Numbered from the stretch's first letter, positions 9,330 through 18,735 are shown. The stretch: 64,000 nucleotides of DNA from Nitrosospira sp. Nl5 (GCF_900102495.1 NZ_FMVQ01000013.1:28690-92689), one strand, 5' to 3'. Numbers and translations are program-made. The notes: a model not told the origin generated them from the letters alone.

Positions 9330-10070
9330 ATGGAAAAAGGACTCGGATTCTCAAATTTTCTCGCCCAGATCGACGGCGTTGGTATCTGCGTGCTGGCGCT
9401 GCTGCTGGGACTTTCGGTAGCGAGCTGGTACCTTATACTTACCAAGGGTATTTCCAACTATCTGGCGGGCCGCCGCGCGGAAGTTTTTCTGAAACGTTTC
9501 TGGAGCGCCAATTCTCTGCAAGAGGTCAACTCGACGCTAAAAGAAGGCACAAGCGATAACGCGTTTGCACACCTTGCACAACTTGCGACGGATGCCGCGG
9601 TTGATTCGGAAAAACACGGCTTGCAGAAACTTGCCGCTGCAGGCGGAGCCAGCGAGTTCATCACGCGCGTATTGCGCAATGGCATCGACCAGGAGGCGAC
9701 CCGGGTTGAGAACGGTCTCACGGTGATAGCCTCGGCCGGCTCAGCTGCGCCTTACATTGGCTTATTCGGCACAGTGTGGGGCATCTACCACGCGCTGGTA
9801 CAAATCGGTCTCTCCGGTCAGGGCACCTTGGATAAAGTCGCTGGGCCGGTGGGTGAAGCGCTCATCATGACGGCATTGGGGCTGGCCGTAGCAATACCGG
9901 CGGTGTTGGCCTACAACACTTTTGTGCGGCGCAATCGCATATGGCTGGGGCGGCTTGATGCCTTCGCGCATGACCTGTTTGTATTGATCGCCGTTGGCGC
10001 CAAAACCAATAGTTCTGCGGGTGACGAGCGCCAACTTCGGGTAGTGGCCCCTAACGAAAGGAGGTCGTGA
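9330..10070 (+). CDS. exbB: ExbB/MotA/TolQ proton channel (TonB-linked)
   Basis: A 246-residue inner-membrane proton channel subunit. The start at ATG 9330 is chosen over the longer frame because AAGGAG lies about 9 bases upstream and the protein then begins MEKGLGFSNFLAQIDGVG in front of the first helix. Three membrane segments are seen: about residues 14-37, 130-155 (VIASAGSAAPYIGLFGTVWG) and 170-195 (VGEALIMTALGLAVAIPAVL). The GLFGTVWG and A-x-PA motifs are typical. It works with TonB (upstream) and ExbD (downstream); the TGA overlaps the exbD ATG. Confidence 0.93.
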   Translation: MEKGLGFSNFLAQIDGVGICVLALLLGLSVASWYLILTKGISNYLAGRRAEVFLKRFWSANSLQEVNSTLKEGTSDNAFAHLAQLATDAAVDSEKHGLQKLAAAGGASEFITRVLRNGIDQEATRVENGLTVIASAGSAAPYIGLFGTVWGIYHALVQIGLSGQGTLDKVAGPVGEALIMTALGLAVAIPAVLAYNTFVRRNRIWLGRLDAFAHDLFVLIAVGAKTNSSAGDERQLRVVAPNERRS

Positions 10071-10492
10071 TGGCGTTTGGCAGCATGAACAGTGGCAGCA
10101 GTCGCCAGACCCCTATGACGGAGATAAATGTTGTGCCGCTCGTGGACGTCATGCTGGTACTGCTGGTAATCTTTATCATTACCGCACCGTTGCTCACGCA
10201 TTCGGTTAAAGTTGACTTGCCCAAGGCATCAAGCAGTCCGAATATCACCAAGCCGGAACATATTGAATTTGGTCTTCGCGACGATGCCAGCCTCTACTGG
10301 AACGGTGAGCCGGTTACCCTGGAGCAATTGGCGCCGCGCTTCGCCGCCACAGTAAAACAAGATCCCAATGTGGAGCTGCATATTCGTGCCGACAGACTTG
10401 TTCATTACGAGCATGTAGCGCGGGTGATGTCAATTGCCGCCAAAGCCGGGCTCATCCGCATAGGATTCGTTACCGATCCCTCACAACAATAG
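10070..10492 (+). CDS. exbD: ExbD biopolymer transport protein (TonB-linked)
   Basis: A 140-residue single-pass membrane protein. After a short cytoplasmic start comes MTEINVVPLVDVMLVLLVIFI, which holds the essential membrane Asp (LVDVMLV) of ExbD/TolR, then a periplasmic domain to the end. ATG 10070 overlaps the exbB stop codon (TGATG) and has a strong AAAGGAGG site 5-6 bases upstream; a GTG at 10067 is an alternative. Third gene of the tonB-exbB-exbD operon. A second ExbB/ExbD pair is found at 28.0-29.2 kb, so the organism has at least two such systems. Confidence 0.93.
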   Translation: MAFGSMNSGSSRQTPMTEINVVPLVDVMLVLLVIFIITAPLLTHSVKVDLPKASSSPNITKPEHIEFGLRDDASLYWNGEPVTLEQLAPRFAATVKQDPNVELHIRADRLVHYEHVARVMSIAAKAGLIRIGFVTDPSQQ

Positions 10493-10594
10493 TTGTGTAC
10501 CGAACATGGTTAAAATCAAGACCTCGATCGCCAGGCGTCCGGAAAGCTGCATACTGTCCGGCAAACACAGTATGGTCCGTGCCGCTACAGCTAT

Positions 10595-11116
10595 ATGTCC
10601 GCCATAGCGCGCCCCCGCAGTTGGCGGCGCATCGTGCTGCACTGTATCATTGCGTCCACGGGGCTGGGTCTAGGTCTCGTATCATGGTATATTGCCACAC
10701 CCACCGCAACCCGGATTCACGAAACCGTACCGGGACAACGCCTGACGATCACGGCTACGCCAGATATCGACATCAGTCTGGATGCGGACAGTATGGTCAC
10801 CATCACCAACACTCTGCCTCCCCGGATCGAATTGTTGCGAGGCAACGCTTATTTCGACGTGAAAGGCAACGAGTCCGGCAAGCTGCAGATAAAGGTGGGT
10901 ACGGCGTACATCAGGGATATCGGTACTCGCTTTAGTGTCAGCATGCACACGAATGGCGGTACTGTTGCCGTTGCGAGCGGACAGGTCGAAATCCAGGTAG
11001 AGGCGGGAAAGTACTTGGTAGGCGCGCATGAAAGGGCGGATTTCAGCAACACGAATGTCATCGGACAGAGAGTTATCGCTGAAGCGGACGTCGCCCCTTG
11101 GCGGCTCGGTCGATAG
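10595..11116 (+). CDS. FecR-like protein, truncated at both ends
   Basis: A 173-residue protein with a membrane helix (IVLHCIIASTGLGLGLVSWYI, about 13-33) followed by a recognisable FecR domain: TVPGQRLTITATPDIDISLDADS, ELLRGNAYFDVKGNES, DIGTRFSV and GGTVAVASGQVEI. Standard FecR proteins (about 320 residues) carry a cytoplasmic sigma-regulating segment before the helix and a signalling domain after the periplasmic part. Here the former is missing and the protein stops right after APWRLGR, where family members normally read W-R-x-G-x-L and continue. The gene may be a remnant or a minimal variant. It lies 100 bases after exbD, with no FecI sigma gene or TonB receptor adjacent. Confidence 0.65.
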   Translation: MSAIARPRSWRRIVLHCIIASTGLGLGLVSWYIATPTATRIHETVPGQRLTITATPDIDISLDADSMVTITNTLPPRIELLRGNAYFDVKGNESGKLQIKVGTAYIRDIGTRFSVSMHTNGGTVAVASGQVEIQVEAGKYLVGAHERADFSNTNVIGQRVIAEADVAPWRLGR

Positions 11117-11278
11117 CAATTTGCAGCTACGTTGCCGTGAGAAAACCCGATAGCTGCGACGCTCGCAACCATTCGTGACCATATTCAGCCGTCACCTGTC
11201 ACCCCAATCCCGCAGACTGGAACAGGATCGGGTGTTTTGCGCTGCTAATCAACCCGCATAAACCAGGACCTCATTCCC

Positions 11279-11980
11279 ATGAAACCCGTCGCAATCTTCA
11301 GGCATTTTCCTACCGAAGGTCCGGGTTATCTCGCCACATTCCTTGATTTTCATTCCATTCCATGGCGACTCGTCAAGGTCGATGCCAGTGAGGCGCTTCC
11401 TTCCAGCGCCGACCATTTCAGTGGGCTGGTATTCATGGGCGGACCTATGAGCGTTAATGATAACCTGCCATGGATTGAACCGGCACTTGCGTTAATTCGG
11501 CAAGCGATAGCTAACGATATTCCAGTGCTGGGTCACTGCCTTGGCGGACAATTAATGGCAAAGGCACTTGGCGGCGTGGTGAGAAAAAGCCCAATCAAGG
11601 AAATCGGCTGGGGCGAAGTCAGCGTCGCAGTTAACGCTGTCGCCTGCGAGTGGTTTGGCGAATTATCAGTTTTTGAGGCATTTCACTGGCACGGCGAAAC
11701 CTTCAGTGTGCCAAGGCACGCCACCCGCTTGCTTTCCAGTCCCTACTGCGAAAATCAGGCGTTCGCGCTGGATAGGCACTTGGCCCTCCAGTGCCATGTG
11801 GAAATGACTGAAAAAATGGTTAAAACCTGGTGCAAAATAGGCGTTGAGGAAATCACTGGGAGCGCTGAACCAGCGGTGCAATCCATAGAGGCAATGCAAA
11901 CGGATTTGGCAAAACGGGTGCCGGCGTTAAATCAGGTTGCTGGCCGTTTGTATGCGAAATGGATTTCCGGTCTGGGGTGA
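11279..11980 (+). CDS. class I glutamine amidotransferase-like protein
   Basis: A 233-residue protein of the GMP-synthase-like (GATase1) group. The nucleophile elbow is visible as VLGHCLGGQLMAKALGG (Cys about residue 87), preceded by GLVFMGGPMSV and followed by the catalytic His in FHWHGETF. The final Glu of the triad may be that in LQCHVEM. Such stand-alone proteins hydrolyse glutamine or gamma-glutamyl amides; the specific substrate is unknown. It stands alone between the FecR fragment and the converging yajQ gene. ATG 11279 is the only sensible start. Confidence 0.85.
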   Translation: MKPVAIFRHFPTEGPGYLATFLDFHSIPWRLVKVDASEALPSSADHFSGLVFMGGPMSVNDNLPWIEPALALIRQAIANDIPVLGHCLGGQLMAKALGGVVRKSPIKEIGWGEVSVAVNAVACEWFGELSVFEAFHWHGETFSVPRHATRLLSSPYCENQAFALDRHLALQCHVEMTEKMVKTWCKIGVEEITGSAEPAVQSIEAMQTDLAKRVPALNQVAGRLYAKWISGLG

Positions 11981-12005
11981 CGAAATTGTGCTGGAAGTAT
12001 ATGCG

Positions 12006-12491
12006 TTAATCGCGGAAATTCTGGAATTGCAGTGGAAATTCGGTAATAGACTCCTTTACCAGCTGTATCGCTTCTTGCAGCGTATCACGCTTCGCGCCTG
12101 AAATACGTACGGCCTCACCCTGAATGCTGCCTTGCACTTTGAGTTTGCTGTCCTTGATCAGCCTGATGATTTTTTTCGCCAACTCGCTTTCCACTCCGGT
12201 CTTGACCGTGACTTGCTGTTTGACCTTATTGCCGCTGATTTTCTCTGCTTCTCCCTTGTCCAGGCAGCGCACATCGACGCTACGCTTGGCGAGTTTGGCC
12301 ATCAGAATATCCAGAACCTGGCCCAGTTTGAATTCATCATCAGCATAAATGGTAAGTGTATAGTCTGCCTGTTCCACCCGCGCATCCGACCCCTTGAAAT
12401 CGAAGCGGGTGCCGACCTCCTTGTTTACCTGATCGATCGCGTTTCTGACCTCCTGCTTATCAACTTCAGAAACAATATCGAATGATGGCAT
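12006..12491 (-). CDS. yajQ: YajQ family nucleotide-binding protein
   Basis: A 161-residue protein that begins [20 protein letters not shown], the signature opening of YajQ, with the two tandem RNP-like domains expected for the family (length about 160). YajQ homologues bind cyclic di-GMP in some bacteria and nucleotides or tRNA-like ligands in others. The gene follows argG by 54 bases on the same strand, so it may be co-transcribed with the arginine genes. The only diguanylate cyclase in the window is at 52.8-53.7 kb. Assignment is firm; the ligand is not established from sequence. Confidence 0.93.
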   Translation of the reverse strand: MPSFDIVSEVDKQEVRNAIDQVNKEVGTRFDFKGSDARVEQADYTLTIYADDEFKLGQVLDILMAKLAKRSVDVRCLDKGEAEKISGNKVKQQVTVKTGVESELAKKIIRLIKDSKLKVQGSIQGEAVRISGAKRDTLQEAIQLVKESITEFPLQFQNFRD

Positions 12492-12545
12492 GACAATCCC
12501 CTGTTAAATGCCTAACCACGACCGACGAACTGATTCGTGATCCGA

Positions 12546-13778
12546 TCATTTTCTATTTTTCAAATTTGCCGCAATGCGCATCCGTAGCGCATTGAGCTTG
12601 ATGAATCCGACCGCATCAGCCTGGTTGTACGCACCCTTGTCTTCCTCGAAGGTGGCGATGTGGGGGTCAAACAGCGAATCCGCTACGGAACTCCGTCCGA
12701 CCACAATCACATTGCCTTTATAAAGCTTGACCCTTACCGATCCGTTTACATGGCTTTGGGATGCATCAATCATGGTTTGCATCATTCTGCGCTCGGGGCT
12801 CCACCAGTACCCATTGTAAATCAGCGTGGCATAGCGCGGCATCAACTCATCTTTCAGGTGCGCCACTTCCCGGTCAAGAGTGATGGATTCAATGGCTCGA
12901 TGAGAACGTAGCATAATGGTGCCGCCAGGAGTTTCGTAACAACCGCGGGATTTCATGCCCACATAGCGGTTCTCGACCAGATCCAGCCGCCCGATCCCAT
13001 GCTTGCCCCCCAGCTGATTAAGTTTGGCAAGTATATCGGCGGGTGAAAGTTTTTTACCATTTAAGGCGATGATGTCACCGCGGCTGAATTCCAGATCGAG
13101 GTATTCCGCCTCGTCGGGTGCTTTTTCCGGCGACACGCTCCAACGCCACATGGACTCTTCCGGCTCCTGCGCGGGATCTTCGAGGGTACGGCCCTCGTAG
13201 GAAATATGCAGCAGGTTGGCATCCATGCTGTAAGGAGAACCGCCCTTTTTCTTCATTTCCACCGGGATTCCATGCTGTTCCGCATATTTCAGCAGCTTTT
13301 CCCGGGACGTAAGATCCCATTCACGCCATGGCGCGATCACCCGAATATCGGGCTGGAGCGCATAGTAGCCGAGTTCGAAGCGCACCTGGTCGTTGCCTTT
13401 GCCTGTTGCTCCGTGCGAGACCGAGTCCGCTCCGGTTTCTCGCGCGATTTCAATTTGTCGCTTGGCAATCAACGGACGGGCAATACTGGTACCGAGCAGG
13501 TATTCGCCTTCATAAACGGTATTGGCGCGAAACATGGGAAAAACGAAATCACGCACAAATTCTTCGCGCAGATCTTCGACGAAAATTTCTTTCACCCCAA
13601 GTTGTTTAGCCTTGGCGCGTGCGGGCTCTACCTCCTCCCCCTGGCCAATGTCCGCGGTGAAAGTGACGATTTCGCACTGGTAAGTATCCTGCAGCCATTT
13701 CAAGATCACCGAGGTATCCAGCCCGCCAGAGAAGGCTAAAACGACTTTGTTAACTTTGGATGCACCAGCTTTGTTCAT
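12546..13778 (-). CDS. argG: argininosuccinate synthase
   Basis: Argininosuccinate synthase (410 residues) condenses citrulline and aspartate with ATP in arginine biosynthesis. The N-terminal ATP pyrophosphatase loop is clear ([18 protein letters not shown]), as are [19 protein letters not shown] and [15 protein letters not shown]. The ATG at 13778 has an AGGAG site just upstream on the minus strand. It lies downstream of argF, separated by a MITE-like element (13798-13925), and upstream of yajQ. Together with argD and argF it forms a minus-strand arginine cluster; argJ is encoded separately at 30.2 kb. Confidence 0.96.
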   Translation of the reverse strand: MNKAGASKVNKVVLAFSGGLDTSVILKWLQDTYQCEIVTFTADIGQGEEVEPARAKAKQLGVKEIFVEDLREEFVRDFVFPMFRANTVYEGEYLLGTSIARPLIAKRQIEIARETGADSVSHGATGKGNDQVRFELGYYALQPDIRVIAPWREWDLTSREKLLKYAEQHGIPVEMKKKGGSPYSMDANLLHISYEGRTLEDPAQEPEESMWRWSVSPEKAPDEAEYLDLEFSRGDIIALNGKKLSPADILAKLNQLGGKHGIGRLDLVENRYVGMKSRGCYETPGGTIMLRSHRAIESITLDREVAHLKDELMPRYATLIYNGYWWSPERRMMQTMIDASQSHVNGSVRVKLYKGNVIVVGRSSVADSLFDPHIATFEEDKGAYNQADAVGFIKLNALRMRIAANLKNRK

Positions 13779-13797
13779 TTTTCTCCTGCTTGACGTA

Positions 13798-13925
13798 TTG
13801 AATCTAAATCCAGTAGTCGACCGCTCATTTATTAGATCAGTATTATGATTAATAACAATATTTCGTATTATTTGACGCTCAACCTTCCCGGTGAGGCCGC
13901 AACTAACTACCGGATTTAGGCTGAA
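13798..13925. repeat. MITE-like element, short copy (A)
   Basis: The whole argF-argG gap is a small repeat with imperfect 22-bp inverted ends: 13798-13819 (TTGAATCTAAATCCAGTAGT...) and 13904-13925 (reverse complement TTCAGCCTAAATCCGGTAGT...), 16 of 22 positions matching. About 100 bp of it align, in inverse orientation, with the right half of a longer copy at 37540-37782, sharing blocks such as GACCGCTCATT, TTATTTGA and GGTGAGGCCGC. This copy lacks the central palindrome of the other, as a deletion derivative would. No coding capacity. Confidence 0.75.
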
Positions 13926-13926
13926 C

Positions 13927-14868
13927 TTAAAATTTTGAATTATCAGGGGCGCCTTTTAATCTCCCCAGCAACAAATACTCCATGAGCGCTTTTTGCGTAT
14001 GCAGCCGGTTCTCAGCTTCCTCCCATACGACTGATTGCGGGCCGTCAATGACTTCCGCCGCCACTTCTTCACCACGATGAGCAGGAAGACAGTGCATGAA
14101 CAGCGTATCCTTCTTGGCGCAGGACATCATTTCAACATCGACGCGAAAGTTGGCAAAGTCTTTTTTTCGCTCCTCCGTTTCCGCCTCAAAACCCATACTG
14201 GTCCAAACATCGGTGGTAACGAGGTCGGCATCTTTGACAGCATCATGCGGGTCGGCAAATTCCTCGTAATGGCCGGTGCCATAAAGACCGGCCCGTTCCG
14301 GCTCGACTTCGTAACCGGCTGGAGTCGAGACGTGCACGTTGAAGTCGAATACTTCCGCCGCCTGGAGCCAGGTGTTACAGACGTTGTTGGAATCTCCTAT
14401 CCATGCCACCGTCTTGCCCGAGATACTTCCATTTTGCTCAATGAAAGTAAAAATATCCCCCATGATTTGACAGGGGTGGTACTCGTCAGTCAGTCCATTG
14501 ATCACCGGCACTCGCGAATGCGCGGCGAAACGCTTGATGATGTCATGCTCATAGGTTCGGATCATGACGATATCCACCATGCGTGAAATGACACGCGCCG
14601 CATCTTCTACCGGCTCGCCTCGCCCCAGCTGGGTATCCCGGGTGGAAAGATAGATTGCTGCGCCGCCTAGCTGATGCATGCCCGCCTCAAAGGACAACCG
14701 TGTGCGAGTCGAGTGCTTGTCGAAAATCATCGCCATGGTACGGTCTTCCAATGGCCAATAGCGGCGGTATTGTTTGAATTCGTGCTTGATCCAGCGTGTG
14801 CGTTCGAACAGGTATTCGAATTCCTCCCGGGAAAAATCGTTGAATTGTAAAAAATGATTAATCTGCAT
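13927..14868 (-). CDS. argF: ornithine carbamoyltransferase
   Basis: Ornithine carbamoyltransferase (313 residues) makes citrulline from ornithine and carbamoyl phosphate. The carbamoyl-phosphate-binding motif appears as [14 protein letters not shown], with later conserved blocks [18 protein letters not shown] and [12 protein letters not shown] (catalytic Cys and ornithine-binding region). The gene starts at ATG 14868 and follows argD by 185 bases; its stop at 13927 is one base from the right end of the MITE-like element. Second gene of the argD-argF-argG cluster. Confidence 0.96.
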   Translation of the reverse strand: MQINHFLQFNDFSREEFEYLFERTRWIKHEFKQYRRYWPLEDRTMAMIFDKHSTRTRLSFEAGMHQLGGAAIYLSTRDTQLGRGEPVEDAARVISRMVDIVMIRTYEHDIIKRFAAHSRVPVINGLTDEYHPCQIMGDIFTFIEQNGSISGKTVAWIGDSNNVCNTWLQAAEVFDFNVHVSTPAGYEVEPERAGLYGTGHYEEFADPHDAVKDADLVTTDVWTSMGFEAETEERKKDFANFRVDVEMMSCAKKDTLFMHCLPAHRGEEVAAEVIDGPQSVVWEEAENRLHTQKALMEYLLLGRLKGAPDNSKF

Positions 14869-15005
14869 AATTATTCTTGAATCATGAGTTGCGCACCTGC
14901 AGCCCGTCGGATTTGAAGAAGCGGGAAGGCGTAAAATTGGATACCTTGCCGCGTTGCACCCGATTTCCTTTAAGTAAGTCCGCTAGACTGGCAGAGCTTG
15001 AAAAC

Positions 15006-15036
15006 GTGAAACTGAAGATTCCATGTTTCACTTTTT
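15006..15036. terminator. hairpin in the argD-argF gap
   Basis: A 7-bp perfect stem (GTGAAAC at 15006-15012, GTTTCAC at 15025-15031) with a 12-base loop. On the plus strand it is followed by TTTTT; on the minus strand, the direction of argD, the following bases are GTTTT. It lies 18 bases beyond the argD stop. It could be a weak attenuating terminator within the operon. No minimum energy was computed. Confidence 0.4.
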
Positions 15037-15053
15037 CCACTTAACAATCCTCG

Positions 15054-16226
15054 TCAAACCATCAAGAATTCCTTCACTATCGCAGACAAGATATTTACCA
15101 CTTGTTCCGCCTCGTTTCGCTGCATCACCAGCGGCGGCAACAGGCGCACCACGTTATCGGAAGTCACATTGATCAGCAGTCCCCGTTTCAATGCTTCTTT
15201 CACAAGGTCGCCGCAGGGTTTGGAAAGTTCGATGCCAATCATCAATCCTTGGCCGCGAATTTGCCTGACATCAGGCAGGCCGGCCAACTGCGCTTTAAAC
15301 ATGCTGCGCATGAAATCGCCCAGTTCCATCGAATTTCTCAGCAAATCATCTTCTTCGATTACCTCCAGCGTGGTAAGCGCGGCAGTACATGCCAGCGGGT
15401 TGCCGCCGAAAGTGGAGGCGTGATTACCGGGCTTGAATACGTCCGCCGCCATTCCTTTGGCAAGGCAAGCGCCGATGGCCACACCTGAACCCAAGCCTTT
15501 CGCCAGCGTTATCACGTCAGGAACGATGCCGCTATGTTGAAAGGCGAACCATTTGCCGCTACGGCCGATCCCGCACTGCACCTCATCCAGCATCAGCAGC
15601 CAGCCATTCTGATCACATAAATGGCGTAGACCCTGTAAATAACTCGCTTGGGGCACATTAACGCCACCTTCACCCTGATAAGGTTCCACCAATATGGCGA
15701 CAACATTCTTATTGTGTATCCCGACTTGCGCCACCGCTTCCAGATCATTGTACGGAACCCGCGCAAAACCGGTGAGCAGTGGCTCGAAACCGGCCTGCAC
15801 CTTGCGGTTACCGCTCGCGGTCAGGGTCGCCATGGTGCGTCCGTGAAAGGATTTTTCCATCACGATAATAGTGGGAAGATCGATATTCCGGCCATGACCA
15901 TACAGCCGTGCCAGCTTGATCGCGGCTTCGTTGGCCTCCGCGCCCGAATTGCAGAAAAATGCGTTATCCATGCCCGACAGTACGGCCAGCTTGCCGGCCA
16001 GCTGTTCCTGTCTACCAATATGATAAAGATTAGAGGTATGGATAAGCGTCCCCGCCTGCTTGCAAATTGCCTTCACAAGCTTTGGATGACAATGCCCCAG
16101 ACCGCATACCGCAACGCCGGCTAGCGCATCGAGATAACGTTTACCCGCTTCATCCCATAACCACACGCCTTCCCCATTGGCAAAAGTAACGGGAAGCTGC
16201 ATGTAGGTATTCATTAAATTCGACAT
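15054..16226 (-). CDS. argD: acetylornithine aminotransferase
   Basis: A 390-residue class III PLP aminotransferase. Family features are GAEANEAAIKLAR, SFHGRTMATLTASGN, LDEVQCGIGRSGKWFA and the PLP lysine in TLAKGLGSGVAIG. Length and the short N-terminus match ArgD, which transaminates N-acetylglutamate semialdehyde to N-acetylornithine; succinyldiaminopimelate aminotransferase activity is often shared. The start at ATG 16226 reads MSNLMNTYMQLPVTFANGEG. First gene of the argD-argF-argG run. Placement beside OTC and argininosuccinate synthase supports the arginine role. Confidence 0.93.
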   Translation of the reverse strand: MSNLMNTYMQLPVTFANGEGVWLWDEAGKRYLDALAGVAVCGLGHCHPKLVKAICKQAGTLIHTSNLYHIGRQEQLAGKLAVLSGMDNAFFCNSGAEANEAAIKLARLYGHGRNIDLPTIIVMEKSFHGRTMATLTASGNRKVQAGFEPLLTGFARVPYNDLEAVAQVGIHNKNVVAILVEPYQGEGGVNVPQASYLQGLRHLCDQNGWLLMLDEVQCGIGRSGKWFAFQHSGIVPDVITLAKGLGSGVAIGACLAKGMAADVFKPGNHASTFGGNPLACTAALTTLEVIEEDDLLRNSMELGDFMRSMFKAQLAGLPDVRQIRGQGLMIGIELSKPCGDLVKEALKRGLLINVTSDNVVRLLPPLVMQRNEAEQVVNILSAIVKEFLMV

Positions 16227-16552
16227 AAGAGCGTCTCTAGATCCAGGTTTGCAAACATCGTTTCGCGTATAGCCCGCTTTACGTCGTTTCGTCGTGATAC
16301 TGCTTTACCAGAAATTCTATCGCTTGCGTATCAAGGCATGCTGAATGAAGAATTTTCGAAGTATCCATAGCCGGCAGTCAATTGCCAAATAAGCTGAGCT
16401 GGCAACCTGCCGGAACATCAATTTCAAAAAGGGGCATATATAAATAGTCATATCTGCGCCAAATCTTTTTTCCAGGGCCACAATGCACCACGGCGGCATA
16501 TGCCGCCGTGGTGCATTGTTTGCTCATTGTTGCTGCTCATCCGTATCTTTAC
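16227..16552. other. argD upstream region
   Basis: A 326-base gap between the decarboxylase stop (minus strand) and the argD start. It must hold the argD promoter, but I see no clear ArgR-type operator or -35/-10 pair. The only striking structure is the 40-bp palindrome at 16480-16519. A 60-codon minus-strand ORF here (16317-16499) runs into the palindrome and is not convincing. Confidence 0.5.
16480..16519. terminator. 40-bp perfect palindrome after the decarboxylase gene
   Basis: Bases 16480-16499 and 16500-16519 are exact reverse complements with no spacer (half-site ACAATGCACCACGGCGGCAT). It lies 33 bases beyond the stop of the minus-strand decarboxylase. As RNA it would form a very stable GC-rich hairpin, which would suit a terminator, but the downstream minus-strand sequence has an A-run rather than a T-run, so intrinsic termination is uncertain. 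A protein-binding or recombination site is an alternative. Confidence 0.5.
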
Positions 16553-18538
16553 CTATTTGACCAGCTTTTTCAAGCCTTTTTCCTCAAGGGTGGTGAGCAG
16601 CCGCAGACACGGCAGATAGCCATCGTAAACGATTCCGTGCAGTTCAACACGCTTCTGCGAGCGCAGCATGCTAATCAGATAATGCATGACCTCGAGCGTG
16701 ATAGTTTGTCCCGGCACCAGTACCGGAATACCGGGCGGATATGGAGTAATTTGATCCGCGCATACTCGGCCGTCCAGGCCGGTGTTGACTCTCTCCTGCT
16801 CATCCAGCAGCGGCATCAGTTCACCTCCACAGTAGAACGCGTCGCGCGGCAGATACTTCAGATCAGTAAAACCTGGAATCTCCGGAATCTGGTAAAGCCG
16901 GCGAGGCGCCCGGCCCTCGCGCGCAATGCGCATCAGTGCGTCATAGAGCCGCGAAACTTTGCTGCGGGTAGTGCCGATGGTGAGCAGTAGAGTAAGGGTA
17001 TTGAAAGTGGATTTCTCCACTTGAATATTATATCGCTCGAATAATTCACGAATTAACTCCTCAACGGTAAAGCCACAGCGGGATATATCCACTGTCACCT
17101 TGGTGGAATCGAGCTGGATATCGTCATGTTTTACTTCTTCAGGTAATAGATCAGCAAGTTCCAGCACTCGGAACACCCCGGTGGAATTAATTTGCATGCG
17201 TACCTCCTTCGCCAGCTCCAGCGTGCGCGAAAGCAGTTTGTACCCTTCCAGTGTCGCCTGCTTGCGCGCCACGTCGAGGCTTGCGATCATGCTGTACTGC
17301 GGACTGGTGGAAGTATGCATGTTGAAATTTTCACGAAACAGATGGGCATTAAAGTCAGGATCGTTGACGTGAATCATGCTGGACTGAGAAAAAGCCGATA
17401 GCACTTTATGCGTGCTCTGCGTAGCGTAATCCGCGCCCGCTTCCATCGCAGTGGGACGGAAAGCCGGATGAAAGCGGGCAAAGCCATACCAGGCTTCGTC
17501 GATGATAACCTTAATGCCTTTAGCATGCGCCGCCTCAATGATGGGAGGCAAGTCATAACGCAGACCATCGTAAGTACAACTTGTGAGTATGAGCGCCTGT
17601 GCATCCGGATGGCTTTCAATGGCATTGAACAGGGTCTGTTTGGGTACAGGTCCGTAAACGCTGAATTTCTTATTGACGGAGGAGTCGAGATAAATCGGAT
17701 AGGCGCCGGATAGAACAACACCATGATGCACGGATTTATGGCAGTTTCGATCCAGCAGCAGCTTTTCGCCGGGAGCGAGCAGCGTCTGAAATATCACCTT
17801 ATTCGCAGTGGAGGTGCCGTTAGTTGCAAAAAAAGTGCGTCGTGCGCCGAATGCCTTGGCTGCAATCTTCTGCGATTCGGCGATGACTCCGGAGGGTTCC
17901 ATCAATGAGTCGAGCATCGGTACCGACACCGATAGATCGGCGCGAAAAATATGCTCCCCGATGAATTGGTAAAAATCACTCGCCCATGGGCTGTCGCGAA
18001 GCGAATCGCCGGATGAATGGCCAGGCGTATGCCATGCATCTTTCGCCATTAGTACATAATTTTTGAGCTGGTCATAAAATGGGGTGCGTGCTTTTTCCTG
18101 AAGCTGGGCATTGAGAATGCGATACATACCTCGATAATCCCGCTCTTCACGATAAAAATAGCCGTCCACCGTTTCCGAAAAGAGCGCATCTACCACTTCA
18201 TCCACTTTTTCCTGCGCGATCAGGATATAAATATCCAGTTCAGGGCGGAAACGGGTGATTTCCTGCACCAGCCTTAGCGCTGTCATCTGCAAGTTGCGCG
18301 CGCCCTTTTCGCCGTTTTTCAGGGTGTAGAGCGTATCGTCCACCACGACCGACTGAATATCGCCATCCTGTTCGATTGCCTGCAGCGCTTCGCGCGCGGT
18401 GGTAACGCCTGTAAAACTGATACCCAAGGGATTCTCAAGGGATTTTGCCGCGGCATTCAATCCCTTGATAAGTTCCTTCAGTACCAGCTTCTCGTCGTTA
18501 ATGACAAGAATTCGGCTAATTGGTCTCTTCATGAACAC
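16553..18538 (-). CDS. Orn/Lys/Arg decarboxylase (fold I, with N-terminal receiver-like domain)
   Basis: A PLP-dependent basic amino-acid decarboxylase of 661 residues. The N-terminal ~130 residues form the flavodoxin/receiver-like wing domain of the inducible enzymes (ISRILVINDEKLVLKELI and VVVDDTLYTL). The PLP core follows, with FFATNGTSTANKVIFQTLL, IIDEAWYGFARFHPAF and the Schiff-base lysine Lys378 in STHKVLSAFSQSSMIHV. The C-terminal domain includes PYPPGIPVLVPGQ. It is somewhat shorter than E. coli AdiA/LdcI/SpeF (about 710-755). Substrate cannot be fixed from sequence; arginine or lysine are the main candidates, and polyamine supply next to the arginine genes is plausible. ATG 18538. 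Confidence 0.88.
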   Translation of the reverse strand: MFMKRPISRILVINDEKLVLKELIKGLNAAAKSLENPLGISFTGVTTAREALQAIEQDGDIQSVVVDDTLYTLKNGEKGARNLQMTALRLVQEITRFRPELDIYILIAQEKVDEVVDALFSETVDGYFYREERDYRGMYRILNAQLQEKARTPFYDQLKNYVLMAKDAWHTPGHSSGDSLRDSPWASDFYQFIGEHIFRADLSVSVPMLDSLMEPSGVIAESQKIAAKAFGARRTFFATNGTSTANKVIFQTLLAPGEKLLLDRNCHKSVHHGVVLSGAYPIYLDSSVNKKFSVYGPVPKQTLFNAIESHPDAQALILTSCTYDGLRYDLPPIIEAAHAKGIKVIIDEAWYGFARFHPAFRPTAMEAGADYATQSTHKVLSAFSQSSMIHVNDPDFNAHLFRENFNMHTSTSPQYSMIASLDVARKQATLEGYKLLSRTLELAKEVRMQINSTGVFRVLELADLLPEEVKHDDIQLDSTKVTVDISRCGFTVEELIRELFERYNIQVEKSTFNTLTLLLTIGTTRSKVSRLYDALMRIAREGRAPRRLYQIPEIPGFTDLKYLPRDAFYCGGELMPLLDEQERVNTGLDGRVCADQITPYPPGIPVLVPGQTITLEVMHYLISMLRSQKRVELHGIVYDGYLPCLRLLTTLEEKGLKKLVK

Positions 18539-18735
18539 TTACTTCTGATTATCTGAAATCACTTTATGCGCCAAAATAACATTGATTACAAGCGCAGGCT
18601 CCCGGAACAATAGCATCGACATGGTCCATGAGCATGGAAACGGACACAAAAACCGCGGCGACATTCGTCGCAGGCGGGCAATTAGCCAGAAAATATCAGG
18701 AATTAATCAGAAAACGTCAGGCAAAATCAAGAAAA

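Noticed and set aside
16317..16499. 60-codon minus-strand ORF upstream of argD
   Set aside because: It begins inside the 40-bp palindrome and has no domain or ribosome binding site.
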